Positions 1 to 5,867 of a DNA stretch of 6,015 nt are shown one piece after another. The stretch is from the NCBI GenBank assembly GCA_900316595.1, contig ONDN01000017.1, positions 1 through 6,015 on the forward strand. The letters run 5' to 3'. The notes under the pieces are model-generated. The model saw only the letters and a program-made list of their open reading frames with translations, was not told the origin of the DNA and did no database searches. Every line of letters starts with the position of its first letter. Position 1 is the first letter of the stretch. The stretch is from an uncultured Mycoplasmataceae bacterium. GTDB lineage: Bacteria > Bacillota_I > Bacilli_A > Mycoplasmatales > Mycoplasmoidaceae. Position numbers and translations under genes: made by a program.

Positions 1-230
1 AATAAGTTTTTATCTATTTGCATATTTAATACTGTTGCTAAAGCAATACCTTTTTCTACAGCATTTTTATTAACTATTGGTAGTGTTCCAGGCAAAGCTA
101 GATCTGTGAAACAAATATTTTCATTAGGTTTATTATTATGCTCACTTCTAGAATTAGAAAACATTTTAGATTTTGTATTTATAACACAATGTATTTCTAG
201 TCCGATTGTTGCTAAAAAATTATTCAACAT
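1..230 (-). CDS. gatB: GatB, Asp/Glu-tRNA amidotransferase subunit B (N-terminal part)
   Basis: Only the first 76 residues are in the window; the gene runs off the left edge. GatB is the kinase-like, tRNA-binding subunit of GatCAB: it activates the side-chain carboxylate of Glu-tRNA(Gln) or Asp-tRNA(Asn) with ATP and receives ammonia from GatA. Seen directly: the family's N-terminal signature, with IGLEIH at residues 9-14, a TKSKMFS stretch at 19-25, then a DLALPGTLPIVN block at 43-54 followed by AVEKGIALATVLN. This matches the GatB/PET112 N-terminus closely. The start is fixed by an ATG that overlaps the gatA stop as TAATG, with a strong Shine-Dalgarno 7 nt upstream. The visible part has no Trp codon. 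It is the last visible gene of the gatC-gatA-gatB series, the usual order. Confidence 0.96.
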   Translation of the reverse strand, partial: MLNNFLATIGLEIHCVINTKSKMFSNSRSEHNNKPNENICFTDLALPGTLPIVNKNAVEKGIALATVLNMQIDKNL

Positions 231-1663
231 TATCTAACTCCTTTATCAAAATTTATAATCTCTTCAATTGCTAAAGCTATATCTAATAATTTTTGATCTT
301 CATATTTTCTACAATTCAAATTAATACCTCATGGTAGTTTATTAACAAAACTTACTGGTATAGTAATTGATGGATTATGGCAAAAGTTGCTTAACATTAA
401 TAAATCGTCACTAACATTTAAATGATAATTACATTCTTTAAATTCTTTTATTGTTGGTGCTATAGATGATGCTGCTGGAATTAAATATGCATCATATTTA
501 TCAAAAATGTTATTGATAAATTGTTCATATACACGCTCAGCTTTTCTTGCTCTGTTTAAAATTTCATTAAAGTTTTTTTGATGTTGAATTAGTGATGCAT
601 AAATGAATCGATATTTAAGTTCTTTACCAAACCCATTTGTTCTATTTATTTTAACCATATCATTAAAGTTTGAATATGATTTTGTATAGTTAGTTCCAAA
701 TGTTAGACCTGTAAAACTACGATAGCAACTTAAAGCTTCAGTATATGAAATATAACGGTATACTGATGGAAGTGTGTCCATTAATTTTCAATCAACTTTA
801 ACTTTTTCAACCTTAAAGTTATTATCAATTAACAATTTAATTGTACGCTTATATTCATTTAATATATTTTCTTCTAAAAAATTTTCAATTCCTTCAAAGA
901 TAGCAATTTTGGGATTTTTAAATGGCTTTAAATTGTCGTAGTATTTGCCTTCAAGATCACAACTTGTATAATCAATAGGATCGGATTTAAAAATATACTG
1001 GCAAACAATAGCTATATCTGTTACATAGTTAGCAAAAATACCAACATGATCTTGTGAAGGCGCATATGGAAATACCCCATACCTTGAAATTGCACCATAT
1101 GATGGTTTAAAACCAACAATTCCAAGATATGAACTTGGTTTTCTTACAGAATCACCTGTATCAGTACCAATTGAAAAAATTCCAAAATCAGCTGCTATGC
1201 AATTTGCATTTCCAGAGCTACTTCCTGAAGTAATTCTTGAACTATCAAAGAAATTGCATGTGTTACCATAAGCACTATATAAACCACTATTGCCTAAACC
1301 AAATTCATCCATGTTCGCTTTACCTAGTAACATAGCACCTTGTTTTTTTAACAACTCATAAACAGTAGCATTATAAGGTGGAATATAATTTTTTAAAAAA
1401 TCACTAGCTCCAGTAGTTCTAATTCCTTCTGTTGAAATATTATCTTTAAGTGTATAAGGGATGGCAAATAATAAATTATCTTTATTTTGTTGAAGTTTAT
1501 CTTGCAAAGAGTTAGCATCAATTAAATCAATTGTATTTGTAATAATGCTATTAGTATGCTTAATTTTTTCAAATATCTTTTTAGATTCTGAAATGACATC
1601 TTTAATAGATATTTGTTTATTGATTAATTTATTATGTAAATCTAATATCTTAGATTTTCCCAT
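230..1663 (-). CDS. gatA: GatA, Asp/Glu-tRNA amidotransferase subunit A (glutaminase)
   Basis: GatA hydrolyses glutamine and channels the ammonia to GatB for transamidation of misacylated tRNA in the cytoplasm. The full protein is 477 aa, normal for the family, when TGA is read as Trp at residues 292 and 445; under the standard code it splits into pieces. The amidase-signature catalytic triad is visible: Lys73 in the LKDN motif, cis-Ser148 in an SGSSSG loop and nucleophile Ser172 in TGDSVRKP, with the 24-residue Ser-Ser spacing of the family. NMDEFG at 117-122 is also typical. The glycines usual in GGSSGG and TGGS are partly replaced (first G by Ser146, GG by Ser150-Gly151, and Asp171), but all three catalytic residues are kept. 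The ATG lies 2 nt after the gatC stop and has no clear Shine-Dalgarno, which suggests coupling to gatC. The second Met, at residue 295, is internal and not a start. Confidence 0.97.
238..244 (-). promoter_or_regulatory. Shine-Dalgarno site for gatB inside gatA
   Basis: The minus strand reads AAAGGAG, 7 nt before the gatB ATG and within the last codons of gatA (the D-K-G-V-R end of GatA). Together with the TAATG stop/start overlap it indicates translational coupling of gatB to gatA. It is one of only three good Shine-Dalgarno sites among the eight start codons visible here. Confidence 0.8.
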
Positions 1664-1665
1664 TT

Positions 1666-1944
1666 TTATTTTTTAATGACTATAAAGTCATTCTCCTTAT
1701 TTTCAGAACAAGATAATATTTTATCTTTGTCATATTTAACAAATTCATCATTGTGAAGTCTATCAATATAGTTATGAGAAGGAAATTCAACATCCTTAAA
1801 AGTATCAATATACTCCAATTCATTTGCTGACTCACATGCTTTTTTTATTTTTGTAGTAATAAATTCTAATTCATCATCTTTAATTGAAATACCGATTGCA
1901 TCTGCATACTTAATAATTTCTTGATTACTTATTTTTTTAGACAT
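1666..1944 (-). CDS. gatC: GatC, Asp/Glu-tRNA amidotransferase subunit C
   Basis: A 92-aa protein, typical length for GatC, the small subunit that wraps around the GatA-GatB interface and stabilises the complex. Seen: an N-terminal helical part (residues 5-40, with an IIKYADAIGISI stretch resembling the usual 'LAxLARLxL' start), a middle LHNDEF segment at the position of the family 'LRxDxV' element, and the closing ENKENDFIVIKK, which matches the common 'APExxDxFIxVPK' ending. Sequence conservation of GatC is low, so the call also rests on position: it sits 2 nt before gatA. The start is supported by AGGAG 7 nt upstream. It contains no Trp codon, so its frame reads the same in either code. 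Confidence 0.93.
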   Translation of the reverse strand: MSKKISNQEIIKYADAIGISIKDDELEFITTKIKKACESANELEYIDTFKDVEFPSHNYIDRLHNDEFVKYDKDKILSCSENKENDFIVIKK

Positions 1945-1951
1945 GTTATAT

Positions 1952-1956
1952 CTCCT
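1952..1956 (-). promoter_or_regulatory. Shine-Dalgarno site for gatC
   Basis: The minus strand reads AGGAG, separated by 7 nt from the gatC ATG. It falls in the 14-nt gap behind the stop codon of the upstream membrane-protein gene and decides the gatC start. The gap is too short for an independent promoter, so gatC is probably co-transcribed with the ECF-S gene. Confidence 0.8.
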
Positions 1957-1958
1957 AA

Positions 1959-3143
1959 TTAATCCAAATAGTTTTTTGAAATGTTTTCAATACGATCCTC
2001 ATTGTAATCATATTTAATCAATCCAATAACAACTTTATATGAAAGAAATACAATAGCAAAATTTATTATCGCTATAATTGGATAACTTAATGTCCTTACA
2101 ACCAATCAATGATCAAATTTGGCAGGCGAAAAAGCTTGATCAAAACAAGGTGAAAAGAAAACATTAATTGCGGCACTAGCAACAAATACTAAAAATATTG
2201 ATTGAATGAAACAACTTACTCATATATTCTTGTTTTTTCTAGTTTCATATTTTTTTTCAAGAATAGCAATTTTATTAACTATCTCATTTTTCTTATCTCA
2301 TCTTGATGAATATCAACTGGCCTGTTTTAATGCGGCTTCTGTCCCATATTTTTTTCTCATAATTCTATTTAAGAATCTTTTATTTGGATAATTTCAAAAA
2401 ACATTGTATTTAATTTTCAAAAGAGATAATTTTGTATTACCAACACTAACAATAATCATAATTAGTCAAACAGTAATTAAAACAATTCCTAATGTTGAAG
2501 ACAATATAGCAATTAAGATCAATTTAGAAAAATGGATCTCTTTTGAGAATATTGAAAGAGTAAAATAAGGATATTGTTGATATTGAATATAAAATATTAA
2601 AGCAATGATAATTGCTGAATAAAGTATTGATCCAAATATAGCATATTTAAAACTATTGTTTTTAAATTTAATTGTTGTTGATTGAAATAATCCTGCAATA
2701 ATACCATAGGTTAAAACAATAATAAAGAATCCTGGATGAAACATACCTGCTGTCAAAGCTGTTGTCAATAAATCAGTTATTGCACCAATCAATAAACCAA
2801 TAAATGGACCAAATAATAGTCCACCTAGTTGAATCAATACACCTTCAACTAAAACACGAACCCCTGGATAACCTCTAAAAATAATACCTAATAATCCAGA
2901 TGAAATAAATGTCAATAACAAAATAATTGAAATTGACATTGAAATTGTCATAGCAACATTAGTTATCCCTTTAATGCGGATACGAGGAACAATATAATAT
3001 CTTCGGTGTCAACGAACACGATAATATATTTTTTTAATTAGGGAAACAAGAGATATAAAAGTGACAAGACATATGAATATGATTATCATTTGTGAGCTTG
3101 ATAATAGTGGTTGAGGTGCTTGTACATCTTTTATCAAAAACAT
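1959..3143 (-). CDS. ECF transporter S component, folate-family-like, with long C-terminal extension
   Basis: Read with TGA as Trp (seven sites: residues 45, 226, 250, 277, 282, 308, 346; no TGG), this is one open frame of 394 aa. Residues about 65-232 form a highly hydrophobic domain with a GGLLFGPFIGLLIGAITDLL block at 107-126 and a FHPGFF...YGIIAGLF block at 135-153. These match the pattern of FolT-type ECF substrate-binding subunits ('GPxxGxxxGxxxDxL' and 'FxPGF...GxxxGLx'), which bind a vitamin and dock on EcfA-EcfA'-EcfT. The family is recognised by pattern; folate as ligand is inference. There are extra parts: an N-terminal membrane helix (18-36) with a basic linker (37-58, several Arg/Lys/Tyr), a basic soluble stretch (235-305) and two more membrane helices (about 308-332 and 348-372). 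S components are usually near 170-200 aa, so this one is about double. The first in-frame ATG after a stop was chosen as start; no Shine-Dalgarno precedes it. Its stop is 14 nt before gatC. Confidence 0.75.
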
Positions 3144-3189
3144 AATAAATGTATATATTTATAATTATATAGATATATATACTTTAAAT
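3144..3189. promoter_or_regulatory. Divergent promoter region with shared palindromic -10
   Basis: This 46-bp spacer separates the divergent ECF-S/gatCAB block (minus) and nfo (plus). It is almost pure A/T and holds TATAATTATA at 3160-3169, a perfect 10-bp palindrome that contains a consensus TATAAT -10 box on each strand (plus 3160-3165, minus 3169-3164). Initiation about 7 nt downstream would give leaders of roughly 18 nt for nfo and 14 nt for the ECF-S gene. I see no convincing -35 hexamer at the expected 17-bp distance on either side, and no Shine-Dalgarno before either ATG. The promoter function is inferred from consensus and position only. Confidence 0.55.
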
Positions 3190-4068
3190 ATGCCAATATT
3201 TGATAATCTGCTTATCGGTTCACATGTTAGTATGAAATCCCCTGACTATTTAGTTGGTAGTATAAATGAAGCTATTTCATATGGGGCTAATTGTTTAATG
3301 ATTTATACTGGTTCTCCTCAAACAACTACTCGGGTAAATATCGATAAATTGAAGATAAAAGAATTTCAAGAAATTGCTAAAAAAAATAACATTAATTTAG
3401 AGCATGTTATTATTCATGCACAATACATTATCAATTTAGCAAACGATGATAAAGCAAAACATGATTTTGCTATTGAATTTATTGCAGCTGAAATAAAAAG
3501 ATGCATAAAAATAGGTGCTAAATATTTAGTTATTCATCCTGGAAGCGCAACAAATTGTAGTGTTGAAAAAGGAATCAAAAACATTGCAGATGCAATAAAT
3601 CAAATTTTAAAAAAAGTTGGTAAAACTGATATTGTTGTTTGTTTGGAAACAATGAGTGGAAAAGGAAACGAAATTGGTAGAAATTTTAACCAACTTAAAA
3701 ATATTATTGATTTAGTAAACTCAAAAACAAATATTGGTGTTTGTTTAGATACATGTCATATCAATGATAGTGGATACAATATCAACGAATTTGATAATGT
3801 TATTAAAGAGTTTGATGAAATAATTGGGCTAGATAAATTGAAAGTAATCCATTTAAATGATTCAAAGAATCCTAAAGGTGTTGCAAAAGATCGACATGAA
3901 AATTTGGGTTATGGAACAATAGGATTTAATAATATTTTAAACATTGTCTATAATAAAAAACTTTCTAAGATTCCTAAAATATTGGAAACTCCATGATATA
4001 ACAATAAACCATGTTATAAAAAAGAAATTGAAATATTAAAAAACAAAAAATGGGAGAATTTCAGATAA
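3190..4068 (+). CDS. nfo: Endonuclease IV (Nfo), AP endonuclease
   Basis: Endonuclease IV cuts DNA 5' of abasic sites in base excision repair, using three zinc ions in a TIM barrel. The protein is 292 aa with TGA read as Trp269; stopping there would lose the last 24 residues. It begins with the family's GSHVSM near residues 11-15. All nine expected metal ligands are present in order: His76 (HAQY), His116 (HPGS), Glu153 (LETMSGKG), Asp187 and His190 (LDTCH), His221 (HLND), Asp234 and His236 (KDRHENLG) and Glu266 (LETP). This is the same series as H69-H109-E145-D179-H182-H216-D229-H231-E261 of the E. coli enzyme, so it should be active. It is a single-gene unit: divergent promoter upstream, terminator overlapping its stop codon downstream. 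There is no Shine-Dalgarno before the ATG. Confidence 0.97.
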
Positions 4069-4100
4069 AAAAACGAACTGCAAATGCAATTCGTTTTTTT
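4067..4100. terminator. Bidirectional intrinsic terminator between nfo and tRNA-Thr
   Basis: Seven A (4067-4073) and seven T (4094-4100) flank a hairpin with arms 4074-4081 and 4086-4093 (CGAA-C-TGC and GCA-A-TTCG) and a 4-nt AAAT loop. Read on the plus strand it ends nfo, overlapping its TAA; read on the minus strand it ends the rpoA-to-tRNA block 5 nt after the tRNA CCA end. Position 4078/4089 is a C-A mismatch in plus-strand RNA but a G-U pair in minus-strand RNA, so the stem is better formed for the minus-strand transcript. Confidence 0.88.
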
Positions 4101-4105
4101 GTTTA

Positions 4106-4182
4106 TGGTGCCGTCTATTGGAATTGAACCAACAACCTACTGATTACAGGTCAGTTGCTCTGCCAGATTGAGCTAAGACGGC
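4106..4182 (-). tRNA. tRNA-Thr(UGU)
   Basis: The 77-nt minus-strand sequence folds as a complete cloverleaf. The 7-bp acceptor GCCGTCT/AGACGGC is fully paired, the D stem is GCTC/GAGC with GG in the loop, the anticodon stem is ACTGA/TCAGT, the variable loop is AGGTT, the T stem is GTTGG/CCAAT with loop TTCAATT, the discriminator is A73 and CCA is encoded. The anticodon loop is CCTGTAA, giving UGU (Thr, ACN codons). The base before the anticodon is C33 instead of the nearly universal U33, while the rest of the arm looks like ordinary bacterial tRNA-Thr(UGU). It lies 44 nt downstream of the rpmB stop and 5 nt before the terminator, so it is probably either read through from rpmB or transcribed alone. 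Confidence 0.95.
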
Positions 4183-4188
4183 ATTAAT

Positions 4189-4219
4189 TTCTTTAGCAAA
4201 TACTATGATAACTAAAGAA
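4189..4219. repeat. Inverted repeat between rpmB and tRNA-Thr
   Basis: Arms TTCTTTAG (4189-4196) and CTAAAGAA (4212-4219) are perfect 8-bp inverted copies around a 15-nt loop, in the 44-nt gap between the rpmB stop and the tRNA 5' end. No T-run follows it in either direction, so it does not look like a terminator. It could form a stem next to the tRNA leader where RNA processing would occur, or be a weak protein site. In such AT-rich sequence an 8-bp repeat may also be chance. Confidence 0.4.
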
Positions 4220-4226
4220 TTTTAAT

Positions 4227-4424
4227 TTAAACTAGCTTATTATTCTTCTTTAAAGTTTTCATAGTTTTTGTTGAAACTAGAATACGCTTTGAAGAATTTC
4301 TACCAGTTTTAATTCTTGCAGATTGTAGATTTATTTTTCACGTTCTACGTGAGTGGTTCATCGCAAAAGATCGAGAATTACCACTCATTTGTTTTCTTCC
4401 TGTTATTTGATCTTTTCTACTCAT
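4227..4424 (-). CDS. rpmB: 50S ribosomal protein L28
   Basis: A 65-aa basic protein that contains one TGA, read as Trp29, so it is missed by standard-code gene finding. It matches bacterial L28: the start MSRKDQITGR, then MSGNSRSFAMNHSRRTWKINL at 13-33 (family pattern 'SGNxRSHAxNxxRRxWxxNLQ'), SARIKT and the ending RILVSTKTMKTLKKN, close to the usual '(V)RVSxRxLKTLKK'. Length is normal for L28. It has no CxxC zinc motif, so it is the zinc-independent form. It lies 42 nt downstream of the PAP2-like gene and 44 nt upstream of tRNA-Thr on the same strand. The start has no Shine-Dalgarno; a TATAAT ends only 10 nt before the ATG. Confidence 0.95.
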
Positions 4425-4434
4425 AGTCTTATTA

Positions 4435-4440
4435 ATTATA
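4435..4440 (-). promoter_or_regulatory. Candidate -10 box for rpmB (near-leaderless start)
   Basis: The minus strand reads TATAAT ending 10 nt before the rpmB ATG, in the 42-nt gap after the PAP2-like gene. If used, initiation about 7 nt downstream would leave only a few bases of leader, consistent with the lack of a Shine-Dalgarno. No good -35 hexamer is visible. TATAAT is frequent by chance in sequence this AT-rich, so this is a weak call. Confidence 0.35.
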
Positions 4441-4466
4441 TAAAAAATAGTGAATTATAAAAGTAC

Positions 4467-5474
4467 TTATACAATTTGTGTAGGTGGTCATGGCTCAGGT
4501 TTAATGCCTCTACCAAATACTATTGTTAATATCCAAGTAGTCATCATAACACCTAATAAGAAAAATATGAAAGCATTATAACCTACGTTAATTCAAAGTC
4601 TTTGTTTCCTTGAATATTTATTAATGTTTTCAAATACTTTATTCTTTGCAGTAGGGGCAACAATGCTTTGGACTCCTTTTTCATTCATTCCGCAATATGC
4701 AAAAAAATTTGAAAATAACCATGCGTAAATTTTATAAAAAACATTAATCTTTGGACATTCAACACACAAAATTCAGCATAAACAACAAAGACCAAGTGAT
4801 ACAATTCAATCAATAAAGAAGTGTTGTTTTAAAAAGAATGTTGAAAGACAAACTAATATGGCATACATTCAAATTAAAGAAGTTACTAATGTTCTATATC
4901 ATTCATTTTTCTTACTAAATGATTTATCATCTCTACCACCTAAAAAAGCAAGACCAATTATTATAGAACATGAACAGTGTTGTGAAGGACATGCACTTAA
5001 ATAAACACCAGAAGTCCACATTGTTCGAACCGTGTCATACATAACACCTTGTTTACCATCAATTTGTTTTCAACCACAAGCTGCTAAATTGCCAGCATAT
5101 GTTGGTGCAGCAGTATATATTATTGCTGTAATAAAGAATATAAATGCTGATATACCCAATACTTTATAACATGATTTAGCACCTTTAAAATAATAGATAC
5201 CCATAAAACCAAGTATTCAAAATGGTATTGCTATTATGTAAATATAAAAGAATGCAGGAATTACGGGAATGTTTTGTTCAAATGTTCATGGTTCAAATAC
5301 ATAACCATTAGTTTGTAATACTTTACCTAATGAATAACCATAGAATCAAACTCAATTTTCCATTGTAAAAAATACAAATCCAGAAGTTAAACTAACTAAA
5401 AGTACAATATATATTTCTTTTCATTTTGATACGTTATTATCAAAACTTTTAGTTGTTTTTTTGGTTTGATTCAT
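4467..5474 (-). CDS. PAP2/Aur1-like membrane phosphatase or lipid phosphotransferase
   Basis: One continuous 335-aa frame when TGA is Trp (12 TGA and 3 TGG); it is shattered under the standard code. Hydrophobic segments lie near residues 20-38, 70-96, 104-124, 167-180, 195-214, 221-240 and 297-320, so it is a multi-spanning membrane protein. Two motifs of the PAP2 superfamily are present in order: CPSQH with His166 (family PSxH, the acid/base His) and STFFLKQHFFID with His218 and Asp222 (family SxxxxxxHxxxD, the nucleophilic His and its partner). The KQH form resembles the Aur1/sphingomyelin-synthase branch. The classical first motif KxxxxxxRP is not obvious; only K141...R150 without Pro lies in the right area. 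The likely role is hydrolysis or transfer of a lipid phosphate group at the membrane; the substrate cannot be told. It starts 16 nt after rplQ, without a Shine-Dalgarno, and precedes rpmB, so it is probably part of the rpoA-rplQ transcript. It is rich in Cys. Confidence 0.8.
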
Positions 5475-5490
5475 ATTAAGTATCTAAATA

Positions 5491-5847
5491 TTAAACGAGT
5501 TGTAATATAGCAACTACTGTATTATCGCCATCACGTTCATCAAGACGAATAACTCTTGTATATCCACCTTTACGGTTTTCATATTTTTTAGCAATAGTAT
5601 GTGCTTGTTTTACAAGTTGATCAACATCCATTTTTTTGGTTTTTAAAAAAATACTACGCATTTTACGATCATTTGCTAAACTTTTATTTTTAGCAAGAGT
5701 AATAATGTTATCAACATGTTTTTGTGTCTCTTTAGCTTTTGTCAAAGTTGTTTTTATTTGACTGTAAGCTATAACATCACTAACTTGTTGTCTAATGACC
5801 ATTTTTCTTCAACTAGAAGTCTTACCTTTTTTATTAACAAATGACAT
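5491..5847 (-). CDS. rplQ: 50S ribosomal protein L17
   Basis: L17 is a large-subunit protein near the exit tunnel. The protein is 118 aa, normal for the family. The true start is the ATG at 5847: reading TGA as Trp13 joins a conserved N-terminus (MSFVNKKGKTSSW, family '...LGRTSSxRxAM') to the rest; Met16 would give a truncated protein. Other family features are the TTLTKAKETQKHVDNIITLAKN stretch at about 38-59 (family 'TTLxRAKExxxxxxxLITLAK') and the ending with KGGYTRVIRLDERDGDNTVVAILQLV, close to the usual 'GGYTRIxKxxxRxGDxAxMAxIELV'. It lies 20 nt after rpoA, the standard bacterial order, and has a Shine-Dalgarno. Confidence 0.97.
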
Positions 5848-5857
5848 AATTCTTTAA

Positions 5858-5864
5858 TCCTTCT
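5858..5864 (-). promoter_or_regulatory. Shine-Dalgarno site for rplQ
   Basis: The minus strand reads AGAAGGA in the 20-nt gap between rpoA and rplQ, 10 nt before the ATG at 5847. The spacing is a little long, but the site supports this upstream start rather than the internal Met16. Confidence 0.65.
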
Positions 5865-5867
5865 TAA

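Noticed and set aside
329..1663. gatA as a pseudogene or two separate genes
   Set aside because: The apparent stops are TGA codons at Trp positions 292 and 445. The frame continues without shift to a normal family length with an intact triad.
2206..2391. Plus-strand ATG frame of 61 codons, hydrophobic
   Set aside because: It lies wholly antisense to the ECF-S gene, which is continuous there under code 4. Its hydrophobic content mirrors AT-rich sequence, and no Shine-Dalgarno or promoter supports it.
1959..2951. Start of the ECF-S protein at the internal Met65
   Set aside because: The frame stays open upstream through a TGA Trp (residue 45) to an ATG at 3143 just after an in-frame stop, next to the candidate promoter. 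Starting at Met65 would leave nearly 200 bp unexplained.
3190..3996. Nfo truncated after LETP
   Set aside because: The TGA there is Trp269. The frame continues 23 residues to a TAA that coincides with the terminator.
4106..4182. tRNA-Tyr(GUA), because GTA occurs in the anticodon loop
   Set aside because: Only the ACTGA/TCAGT stem gives a 7-nt loop, which places UGU at 34-36. The variable loop is short, whereas bacterial tRNA-Tyr has a long one.
5491..5802. rplQ starting at Met16
   Set aside because: It would lose the conserved L17 N-terminus. The upstream ATG is joined by a TGA Trp codon and has a Shine-Dalgarno.
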